Shown here: piece by piece, positions 1 to 10,418 of the stretch | Layout: each line of letters begins with the position of its first letter | Position numbering within the stretch: position 1 is the first letter of the stretch | Assembly (NCBI RefSeq): GCF_001269925.1 | Contig: NZ_LHVO01000045.1 | Location: forward strand, 1-64,000 | Direction of reading: 5' to 3' | Source: Pseudomonas sp. MIACH | GTDB taxonomy: Bacteria; Pseudomonadota; Gammaproteobacteria; Pseudomonadales; Pseudomonadaceae | Length of the DNA: 64,000 bases | Notes under the pieces: model-generated | What the model was told of the DNA's origin: nothing | Database searches by the model: none | Seen by the model: the letters and a program-made list of their open reading frames with translations, nothing else | Position numbers and translations under genes: made by a program

Positions 1-51
1 GCGATCACCAGCACCTGAAGCTGGCGTGTCTATCAATTTCACCACCTGGGC
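1..51 (-). tRNA. tRNA-Leu(CAG), partial (3' half outside window)
   Basis: Reverse complement gives the 5' part of a leucine tRNA: acceptor strand GCCCAGG, D-arm, anticodon stem CCAGC/GCTGG around loop TTCAGGT (anticodon CAG) and the start of the variable arm. The window edge removes the rest. It matches the complete copy at 206-292 base for base over the shared 51 nt except one D-loop change (TTGGTAGA becomes TTGATAGA, equivalent to G19A). It has its own upstream promoter, so it is probably a separately transcribed duplicate. Confidence 0.88.
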
Positions 52-86
52 ATTATCAAGCAACGTTGCCGCTGTTGATGGGGCGA

Positions 87-115
87 ACTATACGGCGGGC
101 GTTTTAATCTGTAAA
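87..115 (-). promoter_or_regulatory. sigma70-type promoter of the partial tRNA-Leu
   Basis: On the minus strand, -35 TTTACA (complement of 110-115) and -10 TATAGT (complement of 87-92) are separated by 17 nt, about 35 nt upstream of the tRNA 5' end. The same arrangement precedes the second tRNA copy. Confidence 0.75.
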
Positions 116-172
116 CCCCTGATTCGAAAAATATAAATCAATTTTCTCGTTAAAAATCAGAAGCCTGAAACG

Positions 173-195
173 AAAAAACCCGCTTTCGCGGGTTT
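173..195 (-). terminator. rho-independent terminator after tRNA-Leu
   Basis: Hairpin aaacccg/cgggttt with loop ctttcg at 176-195, followed on the minus strand by a run of T (A173-A178 on the plus strand). It lies just downstream of the complete tRNA-Leu gene and separates the two tRNA transcription units. Confidence 0.8.
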
Positions 196-205
196 GATCT
201 GAATT

Positions 206-292
206 TGGTGCCCAGGAGAAGACTCGAACTTCCACGACCTTGCGATCACCAGCACCTGAAGCTGGCGTGTCTACCAATTTCACCACCTGGGC
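206..292 (-). tRNA. tRNA-Leu(CAG)
   Basis: A complete 87-nt class II tRNA on the minus strand with encoded CCA (TGG at 206-208). The acceptor stem GCCCAGG pairs with CCTGGGC. The anticodon loop TTCAGGT gives anticodon CAG, which reads CUG. A long variable arm (TGGTGATCGCAAGGTCGT region) and a TTCGAGTCT-type T loop are present. The D loop has the normal TTGGTAGA. A promoter lies at 327-355 and a terminator at 173-195. Confidence 0.97.
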
Positions 293-326
293 AGCATCAA
301 CAACGTTGCCGTCGTCGATGGCGCGC

Positions 327-355
327 ACTATACGGAGCGGATTTTTAGCTGTAAA
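327..355 (-). promoter_or_regulatory. sigma70-type promoter of tRNA-Leu(CAG)
   Basis: Minus strand -35 TTTACA (complement 350-355), 17-nt spacer and -10 TATAGT (complement 327-332). The discriminator GCGCGCC after the -10 is GC-rich, as is usual for stable RNA promoters. The rest of 356-517, up to rnr, shows nothing I can assign. Confidence 0.78.
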
Positions 356-517
356 CCCCTGCTATGAAAAAAACCTGGAAAAATTCTCCAGTGGTCGTGC
401 AAGGTGCGTGGCGGGGGGCCATAAAGGGCTTTTAAACACTTGTTGATGCCTGAAATTTCCCGTTTCAATACGCGTATGCCAAACTAACCCGCATATAGAC
501 AAGGTGAAAAATCTCTA

Positions 518-3151
518 ATGGCCGATTGGCAGTCCCTCGATCCCGAGGCCGCTCGTGAAGCGGAAAAATATGAAAACCCTATTCCTAGCCGCGAACTGAT
601 CCTGGCGCACCTCGCCGATCGGGGTTCGCCTGCTAGCCGTGAGCAACTGGTTGAAGAGTTCGGTCTGACCACCGAAGACCAGCTCGAAGCCCTGCGCCGC
701 CGTTTGCGTGCCATGGAGCGCGATGCTCAACTGATCTACACCCGCCGTGGCACCTACGCGCCTGTGGATAAGCTCGACCTGATCCTCGGCCGCATTGCCG
801 GTCATCGTGATGGCTTCGGCTTCCTGATCCCGGATGACGGCAGTGATGACCTGTTCATGAGCCCGGCGCAAATGCGTCTGGTGTTCGATGGCGACCGTGC
901 CTTGGCGCGTGTGTCCGGCCTGGACCGTCGCGGTCGCCGTGAGGGCGTGATCGTCGAAGTGGTGTCCCGTGCCCACGAGTCCATCGTCGGCCGTTACTTC
1001 GAAGAAGGCGGTATCGGCTTTGTTGTGCCGGATAACCCGAAGGTCCAGCAGGAAGTGCTGATTACCCCGGGCCGCAATGGCGCCGCCAAGGTCGGCCAGT
1101 TCGTCGAGGTGAAAATCACCCACTGGCCCACTGCGCGCTTCCAGCCCCAGGGCGACATCGTTGAAGTGGTCGGCAATTACATGGCGCCGGGCATGGAAAT
1201 CGACGTCGCGCTGCGCACCTACGATATTCCTCACGTCTGGCCTGAGGCTGTGCTCAAAGAAGCCGCCAAGCTCAAGCCGGAAGTCGAAGACAAGGACAAA
1301 GAAAAACGCATCGACCTGCGCCATCTGCCGTTCGTCACCATTGACGGTGAAGATGCCCGCGACTTCGATGATGCGGTCTATTGCGAAGCCAAGCCCGGCA
1401 AGCTGCGCCTGTTTTCCGGCGGCTGGAAGTTGTTCGTCGCGATTGCCGACGTCTCCAGCTATGTGAAGATCGGTTCGGCCCTGGATAACGAAGCCCAGGT
1501 ACGCGGCAATTCCGTGTATTTCCCTGAGCGCGTGATCCCGATGCTGCCTGAGCAGCTGTCCAACGGCCTGTGCTCCCTGAACCCGAAAGTCGACCGTTTG
1601 GCCATGGTGTGCGAGATGACCATCTCGAAAACCGGCGAGATGACCGACTACCAGTTCTACGAGGCGGTAATCCACTCCCAGGCGCGCCTGACCTACAACA
1701 AGGTCAGCACCATCCTGGAACAGCCGAAAACCAGTGAAGCCAAGGCGTTGCGTGGTGAGTACGGGCACGTAGTCCCGCACCTCAAGCAGCTCTACGCGCT
1801 TTACAAGGTGTTGCTTGGGGCCCGTCATGTGCGTGGCGCGATCGATTTTGAGACCCAGGAAACCCGGATTGTCTTCGGTTCCGAGCGCAAGATCGCCGCG
1901 ATCACCCCGACCACCCGTAACGATGCACACAAGCTGATCGAGGAATGCATGCTGGCGGCCAACGTGGCCACTGCCGAGTTCCTGAAAAAGCACGAAATTC
2001 CTGCGCTCTACCGTGTGCACGATGGCCCGCCGCCGGAGCGCCTGGAAAAACTGCGCGCGTTCCTCGGCGAACTCGGCCTGTCCCTGCATAAAGGCAAGGA
2101 TGGCCCGACGCCGAAGGACTACCAGGCACTGTTGGCCAGCATCAAGGACCGTCCGGATTATCATGTGATCCAGACCGTGATGCTGCGTTCCCTGAGCCAG
2201 GCGGTGTACAGCGCCGATAACCAGGGCCACTTCGGCCTGAATTATGAAGCGTACACCCACTTCACCTCGCCGATTCGTCGTTATCCGGACTTGCTCACGC
2301 ACCGCGCAATCCGCAGCGTGATCCACTCCAAGCAGAACACCCCGCACGTCAAGCGCGCCGGTGCCATGACTATTCCGAAAGCACGGATCTATCCGTACGA
2401 CGAAGCGGCCCTGGAACAACTGGGCGAGCAGTGCTCCATGAGCGAACGCCGCGCCGACGAAGCCACCCGCGACGTGGTGAACTGGCTCAAGTGCGAGTTC
2501 ATGAAGGACCGTGTGGGCGAGTCGTTCCCAGGCGTGATCACCGCCGTGACCGGTTTTGGCCTGTTCGTCGAGCTGACCGACATCTACGTCGAAGGCCTGG
2601 TGCACGTCACCGCCTTGCCGGGTGATTACTACCACTTCGACCCTGTGCACCACCGCCTCGCGGGTGAACGTACCGGTCGCAGCTTCCGTTTGGGTGATAC
2701 CGTCGAAGTGCAGGTCATGCGCGTCGACCTCGACGAGCGCAAGATCGACTTCGGCATGCCCGACAAGCCCGTTGAGCCGGCTGGTCGTAAAAAACGTGGC
2801 AGCGAAACCGCGACGCCGGCTGCCAAAGGTAAAGCGGCACCTGCGAAAGCGGCGGTCGCCGAGCCCGCGCCAGCCAAGGCAGGTCGTCGTTCATCTGCCA
2901 AGGACAAGGCCCCCGAAGCCTATCGCCCAAGCGATGCTGCGGCGAAAAACGCCGAACTGCGCAAGAGCCGTGAGTTGAAGCAGCAGTTGCTCAACGAAGC
3001 CAAAAGCGGTGGTAAAGCGGCGTCTGGGGGAAAGTCCCTGGGGGCGGAAAAGCCGTCGAGCAAGCCAAGTAAACACCGTAAAGGCCCGCCAAAAGCGGGT
3101 TCGGCCCCCGCGAAAAGCGGCGGGTCGCGCAAACCTAAGGCCAAGTCATGA
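518..3151 (+). CDS. rnr: Ribonuclease R
   Basis: An 877-aa 3'-5' exoribonuclease that degrades structured RNA and takes part in RNA quality control. Reading along the protein: a winged-helix HTH (about residues 20-90), cold-shock OB folds (about 90-240), the RNB catalytic domain (about 265-610) with the metal-binding motif DGEDARDFDDAV near residue 276, an S1 domain (about 663-745, GVITAVTGFGLFVEL), and a long Lys/Ala/Pro-rich basic tail (about 750-877) that is probably disordered and RNA-binding. The length fits the family (about 810-900 aa). The start ATG has the RBS-like AAGGTG upstream. The stop overlaps the rlmB start (ATGA), so the two genes are translationally coupled. Confidence 0.97.
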   Translation: MADWQSLDPEAAREAEKYENPIPSRELILAHLADRGSPASREQLVEEFGLTTEDQLEALRRRLRAMERDAQLIYTRRGTYAPVDKLDLILGRIAGHRDGFGFLIPDDGSDDLFMSPAQMRLVFDGDRALARVSGLDRRGRREGVIVEVVSRAHESIVGRYFEEGGIGFVVPDNPKVQQEVLITPGRNGAAKVGQFVEVKITHWPTARFQPQGDIVEVVGNYMAPGMEIDVALRTYDIPHVWPEAVLKEAAKLKPEVEDKDKEKRIDLRHLPFVTIDGEDARDFDDAVYCEAKPGKLRLFSGGWKLFVAIADVSSYVKIGSALDNEAQVRGNSVYFPERVIPMLPEQLSNGLCSLNPKVDRLAMVCEMTISKTGEMTDYQFYEAVIHSQARLTYNKVSTILEQPKTSEAKALRGEYGHVVPHLKQLYALYKVLLGARHVRGAIDFETQETRIVFGSERKIAAITPTTRNDAHKLIEECMLAANVATAEFLKKHEIPALYRVHDGPPPERLEKLRAFLGELGLSLHKGKDGPTPKDYQALLASIKDRPDYHVIQTVMLRSLSQAVYSADNQGHFGLNYEAYTHFTSPIRRYPDLLTHRAIRSVIHSKQNTPHVKRAGAMTIPKARIYPYDEAALEQLGEQCSMSERRADEATRDVVNWLKCEFMKDRVGESFPGVITAVTGFGLFVELTDIYVEGLVHVTALPGDYYHFDPVHHRLAGERTGRSFRLGDTVEVQVMRVDLDERKIDFGMPDKPVEPAGRKKRGSETATPAAKGKAAPAKAAVAEPAPAKAGRRSSAKDKAPEAYRPSDAAAKNAELRKSRELKQQLLNEAKSGGKAASGGKSLGAEKPSSKPSKHRKGPPKAGSAPAKSGGSRKPKAKS

Positions 3152-3903
3152 GTCTGGAAAAAATCTACGGCGTACACGCCGTAGAAGCACTGCTGCGTCA
3201 CCACCCTAAACGCGTCAAGCAAGTGTGGCTGGCCGAAGGCCGCAGCGAGCCGCGCGTACAGGCGTTGGTCGAGTTGGCTACGCAAAACAAGGTCGCCATC
3301 GGCCAGGCCGAGCGTCGTGAGATGGACGTGTGGGTTGAAGGCGTCCACCAGGGCGTGGTTGCGGACGTCAGTCCGAGCCAGGTCTGGGGTGAAGCGATGC
3401 TCGACGAGCTGCTCGACCGTACCGAAGGTGCACCGCTGCTGCTGGTGTTGGACGGCGTGACCGACCCGCACAACCTTGGCGCATGCCTGCGTTCGGCCGA
3501 TGCTGCCGGTGCGCTGGCGGTGATTGTGCCTAAAGACAAGTCGGCTACCTTGACGCCGGTTGTGCGTAAAGTCGCCTGTGGCGCGGCGGAAGTGATTCCG
3601 CTGGTGGCCGTGACCAACCTGGCGCGCACCCTGGAGAAACTCCAACAGCGCGGCCTGTGGGTCGTGGGCACCGCGGGAGAGGCCGAGGTCAGTATTTATG
3701 ACCAGGACCTCACCGGTCCGACCATCCTGATCATGGGTGCTGAAGGCAAGGGCATGCGTCGCCTGACCCGCGAGCATTGCGATTACCTGGTGCACCTGCC
3801 GATGGCCGGTAGTGTCAGCAGCCTGAACGTGTCGGTCGCGACCGGCGTGTGCCTGTTTGAAGCCCAGCGCCAGCGTGGTGCCAAGGTCAAGGCGAAGAAG
3901 TAA
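3148..3903 (+). CDS. rlmB: 23S rRNA (guanosine-2251-2'-O)-methyltransferase
   Basis: A 251-aa SpoU/TrmH-family (SPOUT) enzyme that methylates the ribose of G2251 in 23S rRNA using SAM. The N-terminal L30e-like substrate-binding part (YGVHAVEALLRHHP) is followed by the knotted domain with the three family motifs: NLGACLRSADAAGA (about residue 110), IMGAEGKGMRRLTREHCD (about 193) and LPMAGSVSSLNVSVATGV (about 213). It overlaps rnr by 4 nt, the usual rnr-rlmB arrangement in gamma-proteobacteria. It is followed by a REP palindrome and then the ribosomal-protein operon. Confidence 0.96.
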   Translation: MSLEKIYGVHAVEALLRHHPKRVKQVWLAEGRSEPRVQALVELATQNKVAIGQAERREMDVWVEGVHQGVVADVSPSQVWGEAMLDELLDRTEGAPLLLVLDGVTDPHNLGACLRSADAAGALAVIVPKDKSATLTPVVRKVACGAAEVIPLVAVTNLARTLEKLQQRGLWVVGTAGEAEVSIYDQDLTGPTILIMGAEGKGMRRLTREHCDYLVHLPMAGSVSSLNVSVATGVCLFEAQRQRGAKVKAKK

Positions 3904-3925
3904 TTCTAAGCCTGGTATAGAACCC

Positions 3926-4018
3926 ACATGTGGGGGGGGCTTGCCCCCGATAGCGGTGTTTCAGCGACAGACGCTGTGACTGACCCACTGCTATCGGGAG
4001 CAAGCGCTCTCCCACATT
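3926..4018. repeat. REP palindrome pair (GGGGGCTTGCCCCCGATAG class)
   Basis: Two inverted REP units: CATGTGGGGGGGGCTTGCCC... and its imperfect complement ...CTATCGGGAGCAAGCGCTCTCCCACATTT. They face each other across about 40 nt in the gap between rlmB and rpsF. With the rpsF promoter and leader they fill the 3904-4212 gap. Confidence 0.8.
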
Positions 4019-4064
4019 TGCTTTTGTGGTGCTTGGGAGATTGTTCAAATAATCACCAATCACC

Positions 4065-4093
4065 TTGCGCCCGTTCTTCCCCTTCTCTACAAT
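4065..4093 (+). promoter_or_regulatory. rpsF operon promoter
   Basis: -35 TTGCGC (4065-4070), a 17-nt spacer and -10 TACAAT (4088-4093). Predicted transcription starts near 4100, leaving a leader of about 110 nt before rpsF. Confidence 0.6.
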
Positions 4094-4099
4094 TGCGCC

Positions 4100-4212
4100 C
4101 CTTGCCTTCCTGGCAGGCACCGATGTGCCTCCCTGCGGCAGGATCCATAAGTGTCATTCACTCCTTGTCTGACCGTTTTTGAGCGGCAGGCTACAACCCG
4201 TAAGGAGCATTC
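4100..4212 (+). promoter_or_regulatory. rpsF leader, possible S6:S18 autoregulatory RNA
   Basis: The untranslated leader contains TGACCGTTTTTGAGCGGCAG (about 4170-4190), a short stem that presents a CCG. The S6:S18 complex is known in many bacteria to bind a CCG-bulge hairpin in its own mRNA. The position and the CCG are what I see. Folding and binding are inferred. Confidence 0.35.
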
Positions 4213-4635
4213 ATGCGTCATTACGAAATCATCTTTTTGGTCCACCCGGATCAAAGCGAGCAAGTCGGCGGCATGGTTGAGCGTTACACCAAGCTGATCG
4301 AAGAAGACGGCGGCAAAATCCACCGTCTGGAAGATTGGGGTCGTCGTCAACTGGCCTACGCAATCAACAATGTTCACAAGGCTCACTACGTGATGCTGAA
4401 CGTTGAATGCACTGGCAAGGCCCTGGCCGAGCTGGAAGACAACTTCCGCTACAACGATGCAGTGATCCGTAACCTGGTCATCCGTCGCGAAGAAGCCGTT
4501 ACCGGCCAATCCGAGATGCTCAAGGCTGAAGAAAACCGCAGTGAGCGCCGTGAGCGTCGCGACCGTCCTGAGCACGAAGGCGCTGATAGCGCTGATAGTG
4601 ATGACAGCGACAGCAGCGATAACGCTGACGAGTAA
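4213..4635 (+). CDS. rpsF: 30S ribosomal protein S6
   Basis: A 140-aa S6 protein (MRHYEIIFLVHPDQSEQV start). It binds 16S rRNA as a heterodimer with S18 in the platform of the small subunit. The core is residues 1-100. The C-terminal tail (about 105-140) is charged and rich in E, R, D and S, ending in a D/S-rich stretch. S6 is known to be C-terminally glutamylated by RimK in enterobacteria and pseudomonads; that this tail is modified is inferred. RBS AAGGAG is 6 nt before the ATG. It is followed after 29 nt by rpsR. Confidence 0.98.
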   Translation: MRHYEIIFLVHPDQSEQVGGMVERYTKLIEEDGGKIHRLEDWGRRQLAYAINNVHKAHYVMLNVECTGKALAELEDNFRYNDAVIRNLVIRREEAVTGQSEMLKAEENRSERRERRDRPEHEGADSADSDDSDSSDNADE

Positions 4636-4664
4636 TCCACGGACCTTATTAAGGAGCCTATCAA

Positions 4665-4895
4665 ATGGCACGTTTCTTCCGTCGTCGTAAGTTTTGCCGC
4701 TTCACCGCTGAAGAAGTGAAGGAGATCGATTACAAAGATCTCAACACTCTGAAAGCCTACGTATCCGAGACCGGCAAAATCGTTCCAAGCCGTATCACCG
4801 GTACCAAAGCACGTTATCAGCGTCAGCTGGCCACCGCTATCAAGCGCGCCCGCTTCCTGGCCCTGCTGGCCTACACCGACAGCCACGGCCGCTGA
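4665..4895 (+). CDS. rpsR: 30S ribosomal protein S18
   Basis: A 76-aa S18 protein with the typical basic N-terminus MARFFRRRKFCRF and the conserved I-T-G-T-K-A-R-Y-Q-R-Q-L core near residue 45. It is the S6 partner in the 30S platform. RBS AAGGAG lies upstream. It is in the rpsF-rpsR-(DUF2232)-rplI operon. Confidence 0.98.
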   Translation: MARFFRRRKFCRFTAEEVKEIDYKDLNTLKAYVSETGKIVPSRITGTKARYQRQLATAIKRARFLALLAYTDSHGR

Positions 4896-4931
4896 GACCG
4901 GGCAGTCGACAAGTAGTAAGGGATTGAATGC

Positions 4932-5825
4932 ATGCGCGCCTTAGCTGAGTTCATCATGCGCGGTCGCGTGCAGGCCACTCTGGTAGTGGCTGGATGTGCG
5001 GCATTGCCGTTGCTTTATTGGTTGGGTGCTGCCGCGGGTTGCCTTGTGCTGCTGCGGCGCGGTTTGCGGGATGCCTTTGGCGTCCTGGCCCTGGGAGTTG
5101 TGGCTGCCTTGATCTGGTGGCTGCAAGTGGGCGAACCCAAAGTGCTTTTGGTGCTGCTGGGGTCGTCGAGCCTTGCGTTGGTTTTGCGCGCAAGTGAGTC
5201 CTGGGTCCGCACGCTGCTGGTCAGCGTGGCATTGGGGTTGGTGTTTTCAGTGTTGATTGACGCGGCTTTCCGCCCGCAAATCGAGGCGCTGGCGCAGGAG
5301 ATCGTCAAGATCCTGCCGCTGGCCCTCGGGGAACTCTACCAGCAGCTTTCGGTAGATGAGCGAGCGCGTCTTGCGACACTGATTGCACCGGCCCTGATCG
5401 GCCTTATGGCGGTAATGATGCAGATCGTCAGTGTGCTGAGCCTGATGCTTGGGCGTTACTGGCAGGCGTTGTTGTACAACCCGGGTGGTTTTGGTCGCGA
5501 ATTTCGCAGTATCAGAATCCCCGTGGGCCCGGCGATGTTGCTGCTGGCACTCATGGCTGTCGGACCGTACTTCGGTTCACAGGCGGCCTTGTTGGTGCTG
5601 TTTTGCAGCGTACCGCTGGTGTTTGCCGGATTGGCCCTGATTCACGGGCTGGTGGCGCAGAAGCGCCTGGCCAAGTTTTGGCTGGTGGGGTTGTACGTCA
5701 CGATGTTGCTGTTCATGCAGCTGATCTATCCGTTACTCGTGGTTTTGGCCATTGTCGACGGCCTGATTGATTTTCGCGGTCGTCTGGCGCCGAAAGACGC
5801 CGATAACGCGAACGGTGAAGGTTAA
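4932..5825 (+). CDS. DUF2232 / YybS-like integral membrane protein
   Basis: A 297-aa very hydrophobic protein with about 8 transmembrane segments (for example residues 14-50, 52-66, 69-90, 93-110, 150-180, 198-235, 240-270). There is no catalytic motif I can name. Its position between rpsR and rplI is characteristic of pseudomonads, and it is probably co-transcribed with them: the RBS-like AAGGGATTG precedes ATGCATGCGCGCC, and rplI follows within 18 nt. The start could also be the ATG 6 nt upstream of the one used here. Function unknown. Confidence 0.85.
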   Translation: MRALAEFIMRGRVQATLVVAGCAALPLLYWLGAAAGCLVLLRRGLRDAFGVLALGVVAALIWWLQVGEPKVLLVLLGSSSLALVLRASESWVRTLLVSVALGLVFSVLIDAAFRPQIEALAQEIVKILPLALGELYQQLSVDERARLATLIAPALIGLMAVMMQIVSVLSLMLGRYWQALLYNPGGFGREFRSIRIPVGPAMLLLALMAVGPYFGSQAALLVLFCSVPLVFAGLALIHGLVAQKRLAKFWLVGLYVTMLLFMQLIYPLLVVLAIVDGLIDFRGRLAPKDADNANGEG

Positions 5826-5843
5826 AAGTTAGAGGATTTTCAC

Positions 5844-6290
5844 ATGCAACTGATCCTTCTGGAAAAAGTCGCCAACCTGGGCAACCTGGGCGACAAAGTG
5901 AACGTTAAGGCCGGCTACGGTCGTAACTACCTGCTGCCATACGGCAAAGCCACCGCTGCAACCGCTGCCAACCTGGCTGCGTTTGAAGAGCGTCGTGCTG
6001 AGCTGGAAAAAGCAGCAGCAGACAAGAAAGCTTCGGCCGAAACTCGCGCTGCCCAACTGGCTGAGCTGGAAGTGACTATCACTGCCACCGCCGGTGACGA
6101 AGGCAAGCTGTTCGGTTCGATCGGCACCCACGACATCGCTGATGCACTGACCGCCTCCGGCGTTGAAGTGCAGAAGAGCGAAGTTCGTCTGCCGAACGGC
6201 ACCATCCGCAACGTAGGCGAATTCGACGTAGCCGTGCACCTGCACGCCGAAGTTGAAGCCACCGTACGCGTTGTCGTGGTAGCAGCTTAA
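5844..6290 (+). CDS. rplI: 50S ribosomal protein L9
   Basis: A 148-aa L9: N-terminal RNA-binding domain (MQLILLEKVANLGNLGDKV, residues 1-50), long connecting helix (about 50-75) and C-terminal domain ending VEATVRVVVVAA. The GDKVNVKAGYGRNYLLP signature is present. RBS AGAGGA precedes the start. It is the last gene of the rpsF operon; a strong terminator follows. Confidence 0.98.
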   Translation: MQLILLEKVANLGNLGDKVNVKAGYGRNYLLPYGKATAATAANLAAFEERRAELEKAAADKKASAETRAAQLAELEVTITATAGDEGKLFGSIGTHDIADALTASGVEVQKSEVRLPNGTIRNVGEFDVAVHLHAEVEATVRVVVVAA

Positions 6291-6337
6291 GCAGCACCTA
6301 ACTGGCTGGCACCTCGCGTGCCAGGCGGTTAACATCG

Positions 6338-6375
6338 GGCACGATCCTGTTTACAGGTCGTGCCTTTTGTTTTTC
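6338..6375 (+). terminator. rho-independent terminator of rpsF-rplI operon
   Basis: Stem GGCACGA/TCGTGCC extended by CCTG/CAGG around loop TTTA (6338-6364), followed by TTTTGTTTTT. A second smaller hairpin, GGCAC-CTCGC-GTGCC, lies at about 6308-6322. The downstream dnaB start is close, so dnaB must be transcribed from read-through or a nearby promoter. Confidence 0.85.
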
Positions 6376-6400
6376 TACAACCCCCAAATTCCAAGTGGCC

Positions 6401-7798
6401 ATGAACGATATTTCAGCTCCTGAGCAATACGATCTGCAAACCGCTGCCCTGAAGGTGCCGCCGCATTCCATCGAGGCCGAACAGGCCGTGCTCGGTGGCT
6501 TGATGCTGGACAACAACGCCTGGGAACGCGTGCTGGATCAAGTCTCGGACGGTGACTTCTATCGCCATGACCACCGCCTGATCTTCCGCGCCATCGCCAA
6601 GCTGGCCGACCAGAACTCGCCAATCGACGTGGTGACCCTGGCCGAACAGCTGGACAAGGAAGGCCAGACCTCCCAGGTGGGCGGCCTGGGTTACCTCGGC
6701 GAGCTGGCAAAAAACACGCCGTCCGTCGCCAACATCAAGGCCTATGCCCAGATCGTTCGCGAGCGGGCGACCTTGCGCCAGTTGATCGGCATCAGCACCG
6801 AAATCGCCGACAGTGCCTTCAACCCCGAAGGCCGCACCGCTGCCGAGATCCTCGACGAAGCCGAGCGCCAGATCTTCCAGATTGCCGAAGCACGCCCGAA
6901 AACCGGCGGCCCGGTCAGCGTCAACGACCTGTTGACCAAGGCCATCGACCGCATCGATACCTTGTTCAACACCGATAACGCCATCACCGGTATTTCCACC
7001 GGCTATACCGACCTTGACGAGAAGACCAGCGGCCTGCAGCCGTCCGACCTGATCATCGTCGCCGGCCGTCCATCCATGGGTAAAACCACCTTTGCGATGA
7101 ACCTGGTGGAAAACGCCGTGCTGCGCAGCGACAAGACCGTACTGGTGTACTCCCTCGAGATGCCAGGCGAATCGTTGATCATGCGTATGCTGTCGTCCCT
7201 CGGCCGAATCGACCAGACCAAGGTACGGGCCGGTCGCCTCGAAGACGACGATTGGCCGCGCCTGACCTCGGCGGTCAACCTGCTCAACGATCGCAAGCTG
7301 TTCATCGATGACACTGCCGGTATCAGCCCCTCCGAGATGCGTGCACGTACCCGTCGCCTGGTACGTGAGCACGGTGATATCGCCCTGATCATGATCGACT
7401 ACCTGCAGTTGATGCAGATCCCGGGCTCCAGTGGCGATAACCGGACCAACGAGATTTCCGAGATCTCCCGGTCCCTCAAGGCCCTGGCCAAGGAATTCAA
7501 CTGCCCGGTAGTCGCGCTGTCCCAGCTCAACCGTTCCCTGGAACAACGCCCCAACAAACGCCCGGTGAACTCCGACTTGCGGGAATCCGGAGCGATCGAG
7601 CAGGATGCTGACGTGATCATGTTCGTGTACCGCGACGAGGTGTATCACCCCGAGACCGAGCACAAAGGCATTGCCGAAATCATTATCGGCAAGCAGCGGA
7701 ACGGGCCGATCGGCTTTATCCGCCTGGCGTTCATCGGCAAATACACGCGCTTCGAGAACCTGGCGCCGGGCAGCTACAACTTCGACGACGACGAATAA
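6401..7798 (+). CDS. dnaB: Replicative DNA helicase DnaB
   Basis: A 465-aa hexameric 5'-3' helicase of the replication fork. The N-terminal DnaB_N domain (about 20-125, SIEAEQAVLGGLMLDN) is followed by a linker and the RecA-like ATPase domain with Walker A GRPSMGKTT (about residue 221), Walker B IALIMIDYLQLM and the conserved LRESGAIEQDADVIMF segment. I chose ATG 6401 (MNDISAPEQ). A GTG 6 nt upstream (6395) is in frame, and neither has a strong RBS. No intein is present, and the length is normal for the family. Confidence 0.97.
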   Translation: MNDISAPEQYDLQTAALKVPPHSIEAEQAVLGGLMLDNNAWERVLDQVSDGDFYRHDHRLIFRAIAKLADQNSPIDVVTLAEQLDKEGQTSQVGGLGYLGELAKNTPSVANIKAYAQIVRERATLRQLIGISTEIADSAFNPEGRTAAEILDEAERQIFQIAEARPKTGGPVSVNDLLTKAIDRIDTLFNTDNAITGISTGYTDLDEKTSGLQPSDLIIVAGRPSMGKTTFAMNLVENAVLRSDKTVLVYSLEMPGESLIMRMLSSLGRIDQTKVRAGRLEDDDWPRLTSAVNLLNDRKLFIDDTAGISPSEMRARTRRLVREHGDIALIMIDYLQLMQIPGSSGDNRTNEISEISRSLKALAKEFNCPVVALSQLNRSLEQRPNKRPVNSDLRESGAIEQDADVIMFVYRDEVYHPETEHKGIAEIIIGKQRNGPIGFIRLAFIGKYTRFENLAPGSYNFDDDE

Positions 7799-7809
7799 CC
7801 CTTCTGCTC

Positions 7810-7834
7810 AATTCCGACCATTACCGTCGGAATT
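7810..7834 (+). terminator. inverted repeat after dnaB, possible terminator
   Basis: Perfect 9-bp inverted repeat AATTCCGAC/GTCGGAATT with a 7-nt loop, 12 nt after the dnaB stop. The following sequence (ggtcaaaatttg) has no T run. It could act as a weak terminator or an mRNA end-stabiliser. Confidence 0.45.
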
Positions 7835-7894
7835 GGTCAAAATTTGTGCTATATTCCGCGCCCGCGATTTTTCATCTCAACACCGGTCACCGTC

Positions 7895-10198
<2,304 letters not shown>

Positions 10199-10212
10199 TC
10201 GCAGCCTGAAAT

Positions 10213-10243
10213 GCAAAACGCCAGCCTCGTGCTGGCGTTTTGC
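10213..10243 (+). terminator. rho-independent terminator after ygiQ-like gene
   Basis: Perfect 13-bp stem GCAAAACGCCAGC/GCTGGCGTTTTGC around loop CTCGT, ending in TTTT then GCTTTCT. It is symmetrical, so it could act in both directions. Confidence 0.85.
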
Positions 10244-10294
10244 TTTCTAGCGGGTGGGAAACCTGTTTGTTAAGGTGGCGCCCATTGAATCGCC

Positions 10295-10376
10295 TTCACG
10301 AGCAAGCCCGCTCCCACATTCGACCGCATTCTCATGCTGGAGCTCGGTCAACTGTGGGAGCGGGCTTGCTCGCGAA
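10295..10376. repeat. REP palindrome pair (GTGGGAGCGGGCTTGCTCGCGAA class)
   Basis: Two inverted units: TTCACGAGCAAGCCCGCTCC... (10295-10318) and TGTGGGAGCGGGCTTGCTCG... (10353-10376). They lie between the ygiQ-like gene and effector A, at the left border of the hcp island. Confidence 0.82.
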
Positions 10377-10418
10377 AGTGCCAGTTCAGACACCACCTAT
10401 TTCAAGGAAGATCACCCC

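Noticed and set aside
515..2653. 712-codon open frame on the minus strand opposite rnr
   Set aside because: A shadow of the GC-rich rnr gene; its translation (many His, Gly and Val) has no recognisable domain, and it starts without an RBS.
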